Source: Cynocephalus volans (lineage: Eukaryota > Chordata > Mammalia > Dermoptera > Cynocephalidae). Taken from it: 64,000 nt of DNA. Under the pieces are notes generated by a model, which did not search any database, was not told the origin of the DNA, and saw only the letters and a program-made list of their open reading frames with translations. How positions within the stretch are numbered: position 1 is the first letter of the stretch; every line of letters begins with the position of its first letter. The stretch covers positions 25,581,577 through 25,645,576 of the forward strand of contig NC_084462.1 in NCBI RefSeq assembly GCF_027409185.1, read 5' to 3'. This document shows positions 45,684 to 56,284 of the stretch, piece by piece. The translations under genes were made by a program, and so were the position numbers.

Positions 45684-46611
45684 CTTTCTTTGCTCTGAAA
45701 TTTACTTCATCTGATATTAATACAGCAACTCCTATTTTCTTTTGATCAGCATTTGCATGGTGTATCTTTTTTCATCCTTTTACTTTCAGCGTACATATAT
45801 CTTTATATTTGAAGTGAGTTTCTTGTATACAGTGTGTAGTTGGATCATGTTTTTAAATCCACTCTGCTAATCTTTGTCTTTTAATTGGTGTATTTATACC
45901 ATCTACATTTAACATATTTTTGATATGTTAAGGCTTAAGTTTGACATTTTACTTTTTGTTTTCTGTTTGTTTGTTATTCTTCCATCTCCCTTTTCATGGT
46001 TTTCTATGGGTTACTTGAACATTTTTATAATTCCGTTTTGATTTATTCATACTGCTTTTGAGTACATCTCTTTGTATAGTTTTTTAGTGTTTGCTGTAGG
46101 TGTTATATTATACATAACATAACTTATCATAACAGTCTACTGATATCAACATTTTACCATGTTACCTCGAGGTAGGTTTTTTTACACCACCCCATTTATA
46201 ATTGTTTTAAATATTTCCTTTGCATACAATGAGAAACACATCAGAAAATGCTATGAGTTTTGCTCCAAGTGTCAAACATAATTTTTGAAATGTAAGAGGA
46301 GGACAGTCTATTATATTGACCCATAATTTTACCATTATTGTTGTTCTTTCTTCATTCCATGTGTTCCAGGTTTCCTTCTCTTATCATTTCCTTTCAGTTT
46401 GAAGAACTTCTTTTAGCCATGGAGTAGGTCTGGTGGCAACAAATTTTCCTTGTTTTCTTTCATCTGAGGATGTCTTTGTTTTTCCTTCCTTCCTGGAGGA
46501 TATTTTTGCTGGATGTAGAATTCTTGGCTGACAGATCTTTTCTTTCAGTACTTGAAAAGCACTTTGCTACTTATTTTTGGCTTTAATGGTTTCTTGTGAG
46601 AAATCTATTGT

Positions 46612-47379
46612 CATTCAGGAGCCAAGGGCAGCCCACCTGCTCTGCCTGGAAGCAGGCGAGAGAGCAGTGCCCAGGGATTTAGGCAGGAGCCTAGGGCATC
46701 CCACACCCTCCTCCCAGAAGCAGGAAGAAAGCACACCAAGGACACCACTTCCATGTGGATGGTCCATCACAGCCACTGCCACAGCCATGACTGCTGCAAA
46801 AGAGGCTTGATGCCACAGCAGTAGCCATAGCCACTGTGCAGGTGGCCCACCACAGACTTGACTGCACTGATACAAGGAGAGTCACCATCAGAGACCAGAC
46901 AAAGAAGAGGATGCCTCTCTTCTCAAATCCCTCTCCAGAGTAATAGAAGAAGCAACTCCTCTACCAGATGACCAGACATCAGTGTAGAGATACTAGAAAT
47001 ACAAAAACCCAAGAAAATATGACACCACTAAAAGAATACAGTAATTCTTAAATACTAGACCCCATAGAGCAGGAAACCCTTGAAACGACCGAAAAGAAAT
47101 TCTGAGCAACAATCTTAAGGAAACTCACTGGGATATGAGAAGATTCAGACGACATAGTGAAACAAGAAAAAAAAAAAAAATCCAGGATATGAAGGAGGAA
47201 ATTTGAAATTAATACCTTAAGAAAAGAATGTAGCAGAACTAATGGAACTGAAAGATTCAGTGAAATAAAAAACACAACTGATAGCTTAAGCAGCAGGCTA
47301 GAACAAGCAGAAGAAAGAATATCTGATCTTGAAGATAATCTTTTTGAAATAACCCAAGCAGACAAAAAAAAAAAAAAAC
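46612..47379 (+). mobile_element. L1 5'UTR-ORF1 fragment ending in an internal A-run
   Basis: Sense L1: 5' UTR-like GC-rich text, then ORF1 text GGAACTGAAAGATTCAGTG and AGCAGGCTAGAACAAGCAG, stopping in ACCCAAGCAGAC followed by A15. In L1 ORF1 this position is normally an internal A-rich tract. Flanked by TGTCATT at 46610-46616 and 47381-47387. It lies in the old minus-strand L1. Confidence 0.6.
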
Positions 47380-48734
47380 CTGTCATTTAAGTCATACCTA
47401 CAGGTGATGCATTGTTTCTTTCAAGAAACATCATAGTTGCTTTCAAGACTTCTTGTCTTTAGTTTGGTTTTCAGAAGTTTGATTATGATGTGTTTTGGTG
47501 TGAATTTCTTTGCATTTATTGAATCTGTAGGTTAATGCCTTTTACCAAATTTGGGGAAACTTCAACCATTATTTCTTTGAATATTTTTCAGTCCCACGTT
47601 TTTCTTCTCCTGGGACTCCAATGACATGAATGTTAGATCTTTTGTTATTGTCCCAAAGGTCCCTGAGGCTTTGTTGCTTTTTTTTTTTTTTAGTCAATTT
47701 TTCTTGTGTTGCTCAGTTTGGATATTTTGTATCAATCAACCTTTGTTTACTGTTTCTTTGTCACTTCTATATGGTGGCACATACAGTGAATTAAAAAAAA
47801 AAATTGGTTACCATATTTTTCAGTTCTGTAATTTCCATTTGATTTTTCATATCTTCTACTTCTTTGCTGAGACTACTTTTATGTTTAGCTGCTTTAAAAT
47901 CCTTGTCAGATAATCCCAACATCTGTGTTGTCTCAGTGTTGGTGGCTGTTGATTGTTTTTTTCCCATTCCAGTTGAGATTTTTCTGATTCTTTGTATTGC
48001 AAGTGGTTTTCTATTGTATCCTGGAAATTTAGGGCATTATGTCATGAGACTCTCAATCTTATTTAAATTCTCTATTTTACCAGGCCTCTGTTGACACCAC
48101 ACTGGTGGGACAAGGTAGATGCTGCCTCACTACCACAAGGCAGGGATGAATCCATGTTCCTCACTTGGTCTCTGGTGGCACTGTGGGCATGGAGAGGAGT
48201 GTCTCATTACTGCTAGGTGAGAGTGGAATCTAAACTCACCCCTCTAACTCCGCTGATGTGTGCTGGGTGGGGGGGTGAGGTGTGTTTTTCTCAATGGTGT
48301 TTTTTGGAGTTGGGTAGACATTGTCAAAAAAGTTTCCATCCTGATAGACCTTTCCTGGTCTTTTGGCTAAAGAGAGCACGCTTTGATAGGGCCTTTATTT
48401 ACTTATTTTTGTTCTGCTCCTATTGGTCTTTCTGAGTTGCAGGCTTCTTCCTTGCCCAGCCCAGGATATATAGAAAGCAAAAAGAAAATTCAGGGAAGTC
48501 AGTGCTGTGCCACTCCTTGAGTCCCAAAGTCCCTGGATTGTCCTCTTTCTTCTTTCTACTTTTCAGAGTCTTCATATGTTTGTCTTATGTGTCATGTCCA
48601 AGGTTTTAGCTGTACTCAGTGGGAATAACAGAGAAAACTATGTCTTTCATCTTGTCTGGAACCAACATCAACCTCCTCTAATACTTCCATATTTTTAAGC
48701 TATTTTTTAAATAAACATTTTTTACAATATTATA

Positions 48735-49188
48735 GAGCTAGGGCTGGGTCTGGAGCTCACAGACCCCTCAAGCCTGTTGTACAGACTGGGTCACAAACCG
48801 TTCACATGCAGGTCTAATGAGCTAGGTAACTGGAAAGAGGTCCTTGGAGCTTTGGTTGAAGAGGTAATAAGCTTTATTCAGCACATGCACATCTAAGAGC
48901 TAGGCAGTCCAAAGAGAAACCGAGCAGCTGCTGGCAATGTCCAAAGAAAAACTAAGCAGTTGCCAGCAAAGTGAACATGCTCTGTTTTTAGACACAAGCT
49001 CTGCCAACCAGCAGTTCAGAGCTGCTGCTTCACACACTGAAGAACACACAAGAATAGCAATAAGCTAAAAAGATGCATATGCACACTAACTCCACCCAGA
49101 CACAACTTGTTGATAGAGAATGTGCTGCGACACCCACAACTGCACCTGAGGTGAGGGGGCCTGACTAGACTGCTCTATTTTCCGCACA
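48735..49188 (-). mobile_element. LTR-like element
   Basis: On the minus strand it starts TGTGCGGAAAATAGAGCAG and has GTGCTGAATAAAGCTTATT (poly(A) signal) about 320 bases in, followed by a U5-like end CTGTACAACAGGC. Inserted near an L1 3' UTR. Left edge uncertain, family not named. Confidence 0.5.
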
Positions 49189-49189
49189 A

Positions 49190-49600
49190 ATAGCTTTATA
49201 TTCAAAGAAAGATTTAAAGATTTCAATGACAGTACAGAGAGTTCCTATATACCCCATACCCAGTTTCCCCTATTATTAATATCTTATGGTCTGTTTGTTA
49301 TAATTAATGAAGCAATATTAATATATTATCAACTATAACACCAAGATCTAGTGTTAGTATCCCTGTACTGGCCAGCCACCAAAAAAAAAAAAAAAAAAAA
49401 AAAAAATTATATATATTATCAGATAAACTTAATACATTATCTATATTTCTTTAGTTTTTACCTAATATCTTTTTCTGTTACAAGATCTCATCTAGGATGC
49501 AGAATTACATTTAGTTGTTCTGCCTTCTCAGGCTCCTCTTGGTTGTGACAGTTTCTTAGGCTTTCCTTGTTTTTGACAGCCTTGACTGTTTTGAGGCATA
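49190..49600 (-). repeat. Old L1 3' UTR fragment with a SINE piece
   Basis: GTTCCTATATACCCCATACC and ATATCTTATGGTCTGTTTG then CTAATATCTTTTTCTG... are reversed L1 3' UTR phrases, interrupted by the SINE fragment at 49358-49406. Confidence 0.45.
49358..49406 (+). mobile_element. 3' fragment of a tRNA-Ile SINE
   Basis: Only GTATCCCTGTACTGGCCAGCC, the tRNA 3' end, plus ACCA and an A26 tail remain. A strongly 5'-truncated copy. Confidence 0.8.
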
Positions 49601-49601
49601 A

Positions 49602-50249
49602 TGTTGGGAAAATTAAGGTTTATAGTCTCGTTCAGGCTTCAGAGGCATCACTAGGCCTCTGACCAAAGAATGACCCTGCATAGGCTGTGCCAGACTCTCA
49701 GAAACTGTGTGCAGACCTACGGGATAGGTGCTCGGTAACCGTCAGAGAAGAAGGAAAGTAAGTCCTGGAGCTTCTTGGACCTTGGGAACCTGGACAGTTC
49801 CCACGGCCGAAGAACATCCTGAAGACTTGTGAGAAAAGATCCAAGTGTTAATAAAATAACCACAGCTTCACGTTTGCACGCAGACTAATATTATCAGTCT
49901 TTGGCTGGGAGATATAAGCAGGATTTCCCCAAACTGCTCTCTGAAGTCTCACCCGTGGAGTGGACACACTGCCCAGGACAATCTCAACTGGGACTCCAGA
50001 TCACTGTTCACAGGACTTTCTAGCACTGCTTGGATCTGGGTGTAGGTGTTTTCCCAATTTGGTGATGTAAACACTGTTTAATTCTTTTCTCTCTTCTTTT
50101 TAAAATATGCCTGCATAATCTTACTTTCTTTGTTTACTTGCTTATTGCTGTATCTTAATATCATAAACTGGCATATTAGTGTGATGAGTGGTTTCTTTTA
50201 CCAATGAATCCTTTGGACCTAAACGAAAGTAAAAACTTTCGGCAAAACA
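49602..50249 (+). mobile_element. Unclassified solo LTR (TG...CA, 648 bp)
   Basis: Opens TGTTGGGAAAATTAAGG and closes CTTTCGGCAAAACA. AAGTGTTAATAAAATAACC in the middle is a possible poly(A) signal. Flanks CATAA and CGTAC do not give a clean TSD. No coding sequence. Family not recognised with certainty. Confidence 0.5.
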
Positions 50250-50329
50250 CGTACTGGTCAGATATTTTGCAGAATGTCTCTCACTTGGGATTTGTCTGAT
50301 GTTTTTCTCATGATTAGACTGGAGTTATG

Positions 50330-50600
50330 GGTTTTGGGGATGAAGATCACGGAGGTAAAGTCCCTGTCACATCATATCAAGGATCCATACTATCAATATG
50401 TCTAATCACTACCAAAGTTAACCTTCATGACTTGGCTGAGGTAGGGATTTTCACGGCTTCTCCACAGCTAAGTTATTCTTTATCCCCCCTTCGCATAATG
50501 TTCTCTTTAGAAGGAAGTCACTGTGTTCAACCCATACACTTTCTTTTTTCAGTCTTACAACAGACCTTGTTTTTATCTTGCAAGTACTGACTTATTGGAG
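50330..50600. repeat. Possible old L1-like fragment
   Basis: CATCATATCAAGGATCCATA, GGCTGAGGTAGGGATTTTC and GAAGGAAGTCACTGTGTTC resemble a common ancient LINE fragment. Assignment is tentative. Confidence 0.35.
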
Positions 50601-50679
50601 GAATTAATTTTTACTGGATTCATACTTTTCCAAACATTTCATTTTTATGTTCCTTACACCAAGATGGAGCATGTATGTG

Positions 50680-50960
50680 GCAAAGATGAATAAAAAGGCA
50701 GGATGTGAGAGACTAGTTCTCTTAATACTTTCATGTACTCAAAACTAATGTCCTAATGAGGCCTTTAAGACATTTTTAGGAAAGACCTAAAATTATATGC
50801 AGCTATAAGATCAATCAAATTGTTCTGAATACTTCTGTTTGTTTCAGGGAAAATTATCAGAAGAAAGAGAAAGGATCATTTCAGTTTTCTCCAGAAATTT
50901 TATTTTATAAAGAGATCAGGGTCCTACACATACTTTCCTCACAATTCTCCTGAATTCCAA
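50680..50960. repeat. Segment paralogous to 20.0-20.4 kb
   Basis: GAGACTAGTTCTCTTAATAC, CAGCTATAAGATCAATCAAA, TTCTGAATACTTCTGTTTG and TCATTTCAGTTTTCTCC align in order with 20040-20440. See that entry. Confidence 0.5.
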
Positions 50961-52320
50961 AAAGGGAGGCACAAGTATTAAAGTTATGTTTGTTTGTTTG
51001 ATTATATGGCTATTTTTGTACTGGATAGGACGGTGGAATAGCTTGTGTTTTCTGTAGACTTCACAGTACACCGAAGCCTCTAAAATAACCAGTCTTGAGT
51101 TATACACACATATCCATGAAATAGGACTTGAAGCATAAAATTACCCTTTTATATTACTAAAGACCACCCTAACTTTTCTGCTTTTGCTTTTATGATGTAC
51201 TTATTAGAATTGGAATTTTTTGATGCTGAGTTTCCAGATATGAATAATTATTAAGAGAAAATATGACTTTTTTACAAAATGGCTCCAGCAATATATTTTA
51301 GAGAAAAAAGGATGACTGCTTAAAATAAGAATGTGGTTAAAATGTTATCTGTATTGAGAAATCTTTGTGCAATCCCTGACAGCATGATAAACATAATATT
51401 TTGTAATTATGTTACGTAATTTCCTTTCAGCCTTTTTCATTTTATCTAATTTCTTGGCCACGTAGACAACTAACCACATTTCATACCTCTCAAAGATATT
51501 TTTCATTTTGTAACAGGCACAGGGGATGTTTTCCTCTGACAGCAAGCAAAGCAGAGTGGGGAATGAAAGCTGTGATTGCTGATGAGCACCAAGGTGCTGA
51601 GTGAGGAGACAGAGCATCTGAAAGGATGTTAGCACTTCACCAATTCTCGACCCGAAGTTACAGACGGTCAGACGTGTAGTGATTATGAAATGGAACGAGG
51701 AAGAAAAGACAAAGGTGCTCCCGCGATAGGAATATTTTGTGTGGCTTATGTCTGCTGGGAGAAACTTAGAGAATGTCTACAGTATAGACACGTTGGACTT
51801 GCTGTTGGTGCCTCTACAGAAAAATCACCCGGAAGCTACATGCCCAGATACCCCAAGACATAGAACATCGATGGAAATGTACATGATGGCATGGGGTGAG
51901 GGACTAAGGTGATGTCCTTTAATAAACTTCTGTCTATGCGATTTATAGCCTCGGCAATATTTCAGTGGAATATTTTTTCCAGTTTTCACTTTTAGGTTCA
52001 TATGATTCATATAGGAAAAAAGTTATTTTCCTATAATTTTTTTTTTTATTTAGCAAACTTGTTGAATTATCTTAGTAATTTTATTGTGTTTTATTTTTTA
52101 CACGTTCCATCGATTTTCTATGTATCGTGTGTTTGTACTCAACCCTATGAACAACACAAATGTTCCATTTGGCTTTCTTTTTCAATTTTTTAAAAAAAAT
52201 AAGATTTATAATTTTGTAGTTCTTGATACATGTGCTGGAATCTCTAATCATTGTTAAGTAATATTGGTGATAGTGACCTTAAATTTTATTCAAGTGTTTT
52301 AGAATTTTTTTTTTTAGAAT
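50961..52320. other. Unassigned AT-rich intergenic sequence
   Basis: No exon or RNA gene seen; only chance ORFs below 100 codons. Confidence 0.4.
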
Positions 52321-52329
52321 CACACTTCG

Positions 52330-52870
52330 CCTTATCTGTCACCCCCACCTTTAAATTGTTTTTTTAACATTTATAGGACAGCATTGTTTTAATTGTGGTA
52401 AAACACACATAACTTAGAATTTACCATTTTACTTCAAAATGTATAATTAAGTGGTATTAAGTATGTTCACAATGTGGTATGACAGTCACCACTATCTAGT
52501 TTCACAGCTTCCTTGTCACACCAAAAGGAAACCCCATACCCATTAAACACTCACTCCGCATTGCCTCCAGGCCCTGGCAACTAGTAATCTACTTTCTGTC
52601 TCTATAGATTTGCCTCCTCTCTATATTTCATATACGTGGTATTATACAACGCGTGGCCTTTTGTGTCTGGCTCCTTTCATGTAGCATCTTTTCAAGGTTC
52701 ATCCGTGTCGTAGCTTATATCAGAACTTCATTCCTTTTAATCAATGATCTTTATCACATTAAAGTACTATTATTTGCTTACTCTTTTTTTATGGTAATTC
52801 CATTAGAAATGGATTATGAATATTTTAAAATGCACTTTCAGTATTTTTAATATAATCTAATTTTTCTCAT
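52330..52870 (-). repeat. Old L1 3' UTR fragment
   Basis: TGGTAAAACACACATAACTT, GTACTTCAC-type ATTAAGTATGTTCACAATG, TACCCATTAAACACTCACTC and CATACGTGGTATTATACAAC are the reversed L1MB/MC-type 3' UTR order. Confidence 0.65.
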
Positions 52871-53039
52871 GTTATTTTTGAAATGTCCATCACTTGATGT
52901 GTTCCCTGGTTATGAGAAGCCCTGTCTGGTATGAATAAAGAACCCTAGGTTATATTTTTTTTAAAAATTTATTTTTCCAATCTCTGTGTGACTCTCATCA
53001 ACTTCAACTTACTACCTTGTTTTTAGCACAAGCATTCTG

Positions 53040-53640
53040 AAAAATAAGATTAATGAGGGGACTAACGTTATTGGATATTAAAACAAATTATAATGTAAAA
53101 TAATTAGAATACATGGGTACTTGAGAAGGTGCAGACAGATAAATGAAATAGCAACTTGAGAAAAAGACCCAGATTCAAATGAGAATTTAACACATGATAA
53201 AGGCAGCAGTTCAAGATAGTTACTCACTAGACGGTGTTGGGACAACTGGTTTAAACATGGATAAGAGAGGAAAACTGGCTTGTTAGCTCATTCTTTACAT
53301 CATATTAAATTCCACTTGGATTCAAGATTTAAATATAAAAAATAAAATCATACAAGTACTGCTAAAAAAGGTTAACATTTTAACAATTCTGGACTGGGAA
53401 AAGTATAAACATTGTACAAAGAAATAATAAAATGTAGTAAAATAAAAATATAGTAACCTCTGACAGTTTCAAAGCACACACATGCAAACTCAAAAGACAA
53501 ATGACAATTTGGAAAGATATCTGCAACACATTTGCCATACAAACCTTCAATGAATATGGAACTTTTGCAAATCAAGAAAGGGAAAGACAAACAAAAAATA
53601 AAACATAAGAGGCAATAAACGTAGGAAACTGACATCTAAC
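53040..53640 (+). repeat. Old L1 ORF2-end fragment
   Basis: GACAACTGGTTTAAACATGG, GATTCAAGATTTAAATATAA and GCAACACATTTGCCATAC are sense-oriented L1 phrases from the ORF2 C-terminal region. Heavily broken. Confidence 0.6.
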
Positions 53641-53989
53641 CTTACAATTAATTGTGAATCATTTTTCTCCCACTAGATAAAAAACATGAAAGTCCCAGAG
53701 GTATTTAGCTCAAGGCCATCAGGGATCAGGTGACTTCCTCATGTTTGTTGTGTCTTTCGCACCTGGTCACAGGATGGCTGCTTCACCCTCAGAAATCACC
53801 TCCAGGATCAGGCAGAAGAAGGGGGACAGATGGGAAAAGACAAAAGGTTCATGATCCAGGGGCTGCTGCCTTTAACTAGTTCTCTTGGAAGCCCCAAATC
53901 TGCTTAAGCCTCATTTGCCATGGCTCATCTCATGGCTATATGGGAGTATGGGGAAGTGAGGGGTTTTGTGTTTTTTTTTTTTTTCTTTT

Positions 53990-54175
53990 AAACTTTTCAT
54001 TGGATAAAGTGCACAAATCATAAGTTTGTAACCTGATGTATTTTCACAAAGTGAACAGGCCCAATCTGACCAGCATCCAGATCAAGAAAGAGTAACAGCC
54101 TCCTTGCAACTCCCTGCACGCTCCTGCCCCATCACTACAGGTGTTTTTAATGGGCATGTTCTCACTGTAACCAAA
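53990..54175 (-). repeat. Possible L1 3' UTR fragment
   Basis: TGCACAAATCATAAGTTTG, TGTATTTTCACAAAGTGAAC and CCAGATCAAGAAAGAGTAAC follow a familiar L1 3' UTR order in reverse. Confidence 0.4.
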
Positions 54176-54203
54176 ATTGGGTTTGTTAAGAAAGAAAAAG
54201 AGA

Positions 54204-54308
54204 GGGCTGGCTAGTTAGCTCAGTTGGTTAGAGCTCGGTGTTATAACACCAAAGTCAAAAGATTTGGATCCCCGTATCGACCAGCCACCAAAAAAAAAAA
54301 AAAAAAAA
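54204..54308 (+). mobile_element. Monomeric tRNA-Ile SINE
   Basis: GGCTGGCTAGTTAGCTCAGT, TGGTTAGAGCTCGGTGTTA, GATTTGGATCCCCGTATC and GACCAGCCACC plus A18. The closest copy in the window to a tRNA-Ile gene body, but with anticodon-loop changes, a tail and AAGAGAG-type repeats on both sides; a SINE, not a tRNA gene. Confidence 0.88.
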
Positions 54309-54473
54309 GAGAGAGAAAGAGAGAATATAAATAACAATCATTTTATATAGTTGCCCAAAGGCATTCTTATATTTAAAACTTCTTTCAAAATCTTTCATTA
54401 TGGGTCCAAGAAATTTCCTTATCCTTCAAGAGAGAATGGTTAATATTTACATTTTCTGTAATTTCATACTGAG

Positions 54474-55560
54474 ATTGGGACCAAGAACAATGAGCTGGCT
54501 CCAAAGCAGGGACTTTCTGCAGCAATAGAATCTCAGCTGGATATAAGGAGAATGTCCCCATGGGATGATGACCAGGTCCCTGAGTTTGGAGGGGTCTGTG
54601 AATATGGAGACATCCTAGAGAATCATTTTAGGGATTCCCATCCCATGAGTGTGATGAACATGGGAAAAATTTACAATTCTATTTACCATTTTTAGAAGTG
54701 AGAAAAACCCCAAATAAGATACGTGTGATCAAGTCTTGGAACAGAATTCAGACTTTATTCAGTAGTACAGTATTCATATTGGAGAGAACATCTTTGACTG
54801 TAGTGAATAGAGGCAATTTTCCCTGGGATTCCCATCTTATTGAACATTATAACATTCAACTTGGGGAGAATACCAGGGGGTGGGGGAGGCATCCATCAGC
54901 ATCCAACACAGCATCACCTAATTCCCACACAACAGAATCGCCACACATGCAGTAAGTGTGTGAGGGCTTTCAGGAAAGTGAAGCTCATTCATCATCAGAG
55001 AACTCACACTGGAGAAAAACCATATGCATGTAATGGCTTTAAAAATGCTCTTAGACAGTGCACAGAGCCAATTAGACATCTGGGATTTCGCAGCAGAGAG
55101 GAGCCCTGTGAGCATGACGATGAGGAGGAAACTCCAATCAGAGTTCCATCCTCAGACAAAATCAGCTAATTCATCTGGGCCCTCAACTGGTCATATGTAA
55201 AGAATGTAGAAAACGATCAGGGGGAAATGTGGAATGTTCTGAACATAAGGTCATTCACCCTGAAGAGACGACTCCGAGTATAATCAAAATGGAAAATCAT
55301 TTGGGATAGCTTAGCTCTTTCTCATCACTGGGAAATTCATGGGAAAGAAACACTGTCATTGTAAGGACTGTGGGAGAGCAGTTAGTCAGTAATCAGGCTA
55401 ATTCATACTGGAGAAAGACCTTGATGATGATGAATGTGGAAGAGCCTTCAGTTTTTCTCCTTATTGGATTTCAGAGAATCTTTAAGATTTACAGGGAAAC
55501 TTTCAGGGGGAATTCAGGGTTTAAGTATCACATTAAAGCATTAATCACATCACAGTAGGG
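54474..55560 (+). pseudogene. C2H2 zinc-finger gene relic 2
   Basis: The exon start at 54474 follows a pyrimidine-rich stretch ending in AG, as in relic 1. The first ~30 codons are alignable with relic 1 (xGxxNxxLxxKQ pattern: here GTKNNELAPKQ). Then come the usual pre-finger spacer and fingers: HIGENIFDCSE-like text near 54780, HTCSKCVRAFRKVKLIHHQRTHTGEKP at about 54940-55025 (one nearly complete finger), and CKDCGRAVSQ near 55360-55390. Stops and shifts separate them. Unprocessed duplicate of the same gene family as relic 1, non-functional. Confidence 0.8.
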
Positions 55561-56080
55561 ATTTAACTTTTTTGCTTCTTTCACCCCAACCAAAGCTTTC
55601 ATTCCTTTCTCTGATTATCTCATAGGACTTTTTGTATCCCTAATGACTTATCTTCCTTATTCCTTTCATAAGCATAAGTTCATCCTACTAGGTATTCAGT
55701 ACGTTTCTCTTGAATGAAGTGAGAAGATAGGAAAACATCAGAGCTGCACTGTTTTGGCCTTTGGCAGGCAGGACTCCATATAATAAGTAGGGTGCACCAG
55801 GACTGCAGGGAGAGGGGCTAGGCTTAGTGGCAGAATCTGGTGTTTGCTAATTCTAATAACACTGCAACATCTCTGTGATTGGATCCCATAAATGTGATGA
55901 ACTTCTATGGGCCACATCTCTATACTGCTGAAGATTATTATTTTGAGATGGGAAATGGGGTGGGCGACCTCTCTCAAGATCTGAATATAATGGAATAATT
56001 TGTATTTGTAAGATACATTAGGAGGATGCCAGTTTATCTGCTTTATATTTTAGAAAACTCTATACTTTAGAGTTTTAAAG
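55561..56080. other. Unassigned sequence after relic 2
   Basis: Probably the old 3' UTR and flank of zinc-finger relic 2. GTAAGATACATTAGGAGGATGCCAG at about 56005 echoes GGGTAAATTAGGAGGATGCC at 34013, downstream of relic 1, supporting shared ancestry of the flanks. Confidence 0.4.
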
Positions 56081-56088
56081 AGGAAGGG

Positions 56089-56276
56089 GGGCTGGCCCGT
56101 GGCTCACTTGGGAGAGTGTGGTGCTGATAACACCAAGGTCATGTGTTTGGATCCCTGTATAGAATGGCCAGTCAGCTCACTTGGGAGAGCATGGTGCTGA
56201 CAACACCAAGTCAAGGGTTAAGATCCCCTTACCGGTCATCTTATAGATAGATAGATAGACAGATAGATAGATAGAT
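56089..56276 (+). mobile_element. Dimeric tRNA-Ile SINE with (TAGA)n tail
   Basis: GGCTGGCCCGTGGCTCACTT to TTACCGGTCATCTTA, then a tail converted to (TAGA) units at about 56242-56278. Short TSD AGGAAGGG at 56081-56088 and 56277-56284. The tetranucleotide tail is probably polymorphic. Confidence 0.88.
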
Positions 56277-56284
56277 AGGAAGGG

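Larger units (their letters stand above)
39360..48715 (-). mobile_element. Long, fragmented old L1
   Basis: Reverse-oriented L1 text runs from the ORF2 end (39360, CCAAACTGTTTTTCAGAATG) through ORF2 (41136-41516, frame with TYRFNAIPIKTPTRIFID; 45237-45683) to 5' parts near 48.1-48.4 kb. It is interrupted by the 0.8 kb LTR (39779-40617), a MER5-type MITE (40794-40993), an LTR-like piece (about 42440-42985), a composite L1 element (43175-44760) and a sense L1 5' fragment (46612-47379). Many stops; dead. The number of separate L1s in this mosaic is uncertain. Confidence 0.75.

Noticed and set aside
54204-54308. Good match to a tRNA-Ile gene body (also at 37.9 kb)
   Set aside because: Followed by a long A tail instead of a T-run terminator, altered anticodon-loop text and relatives with TSDs elsewhere in the window; a SINE monomer, not a tRNA gene.
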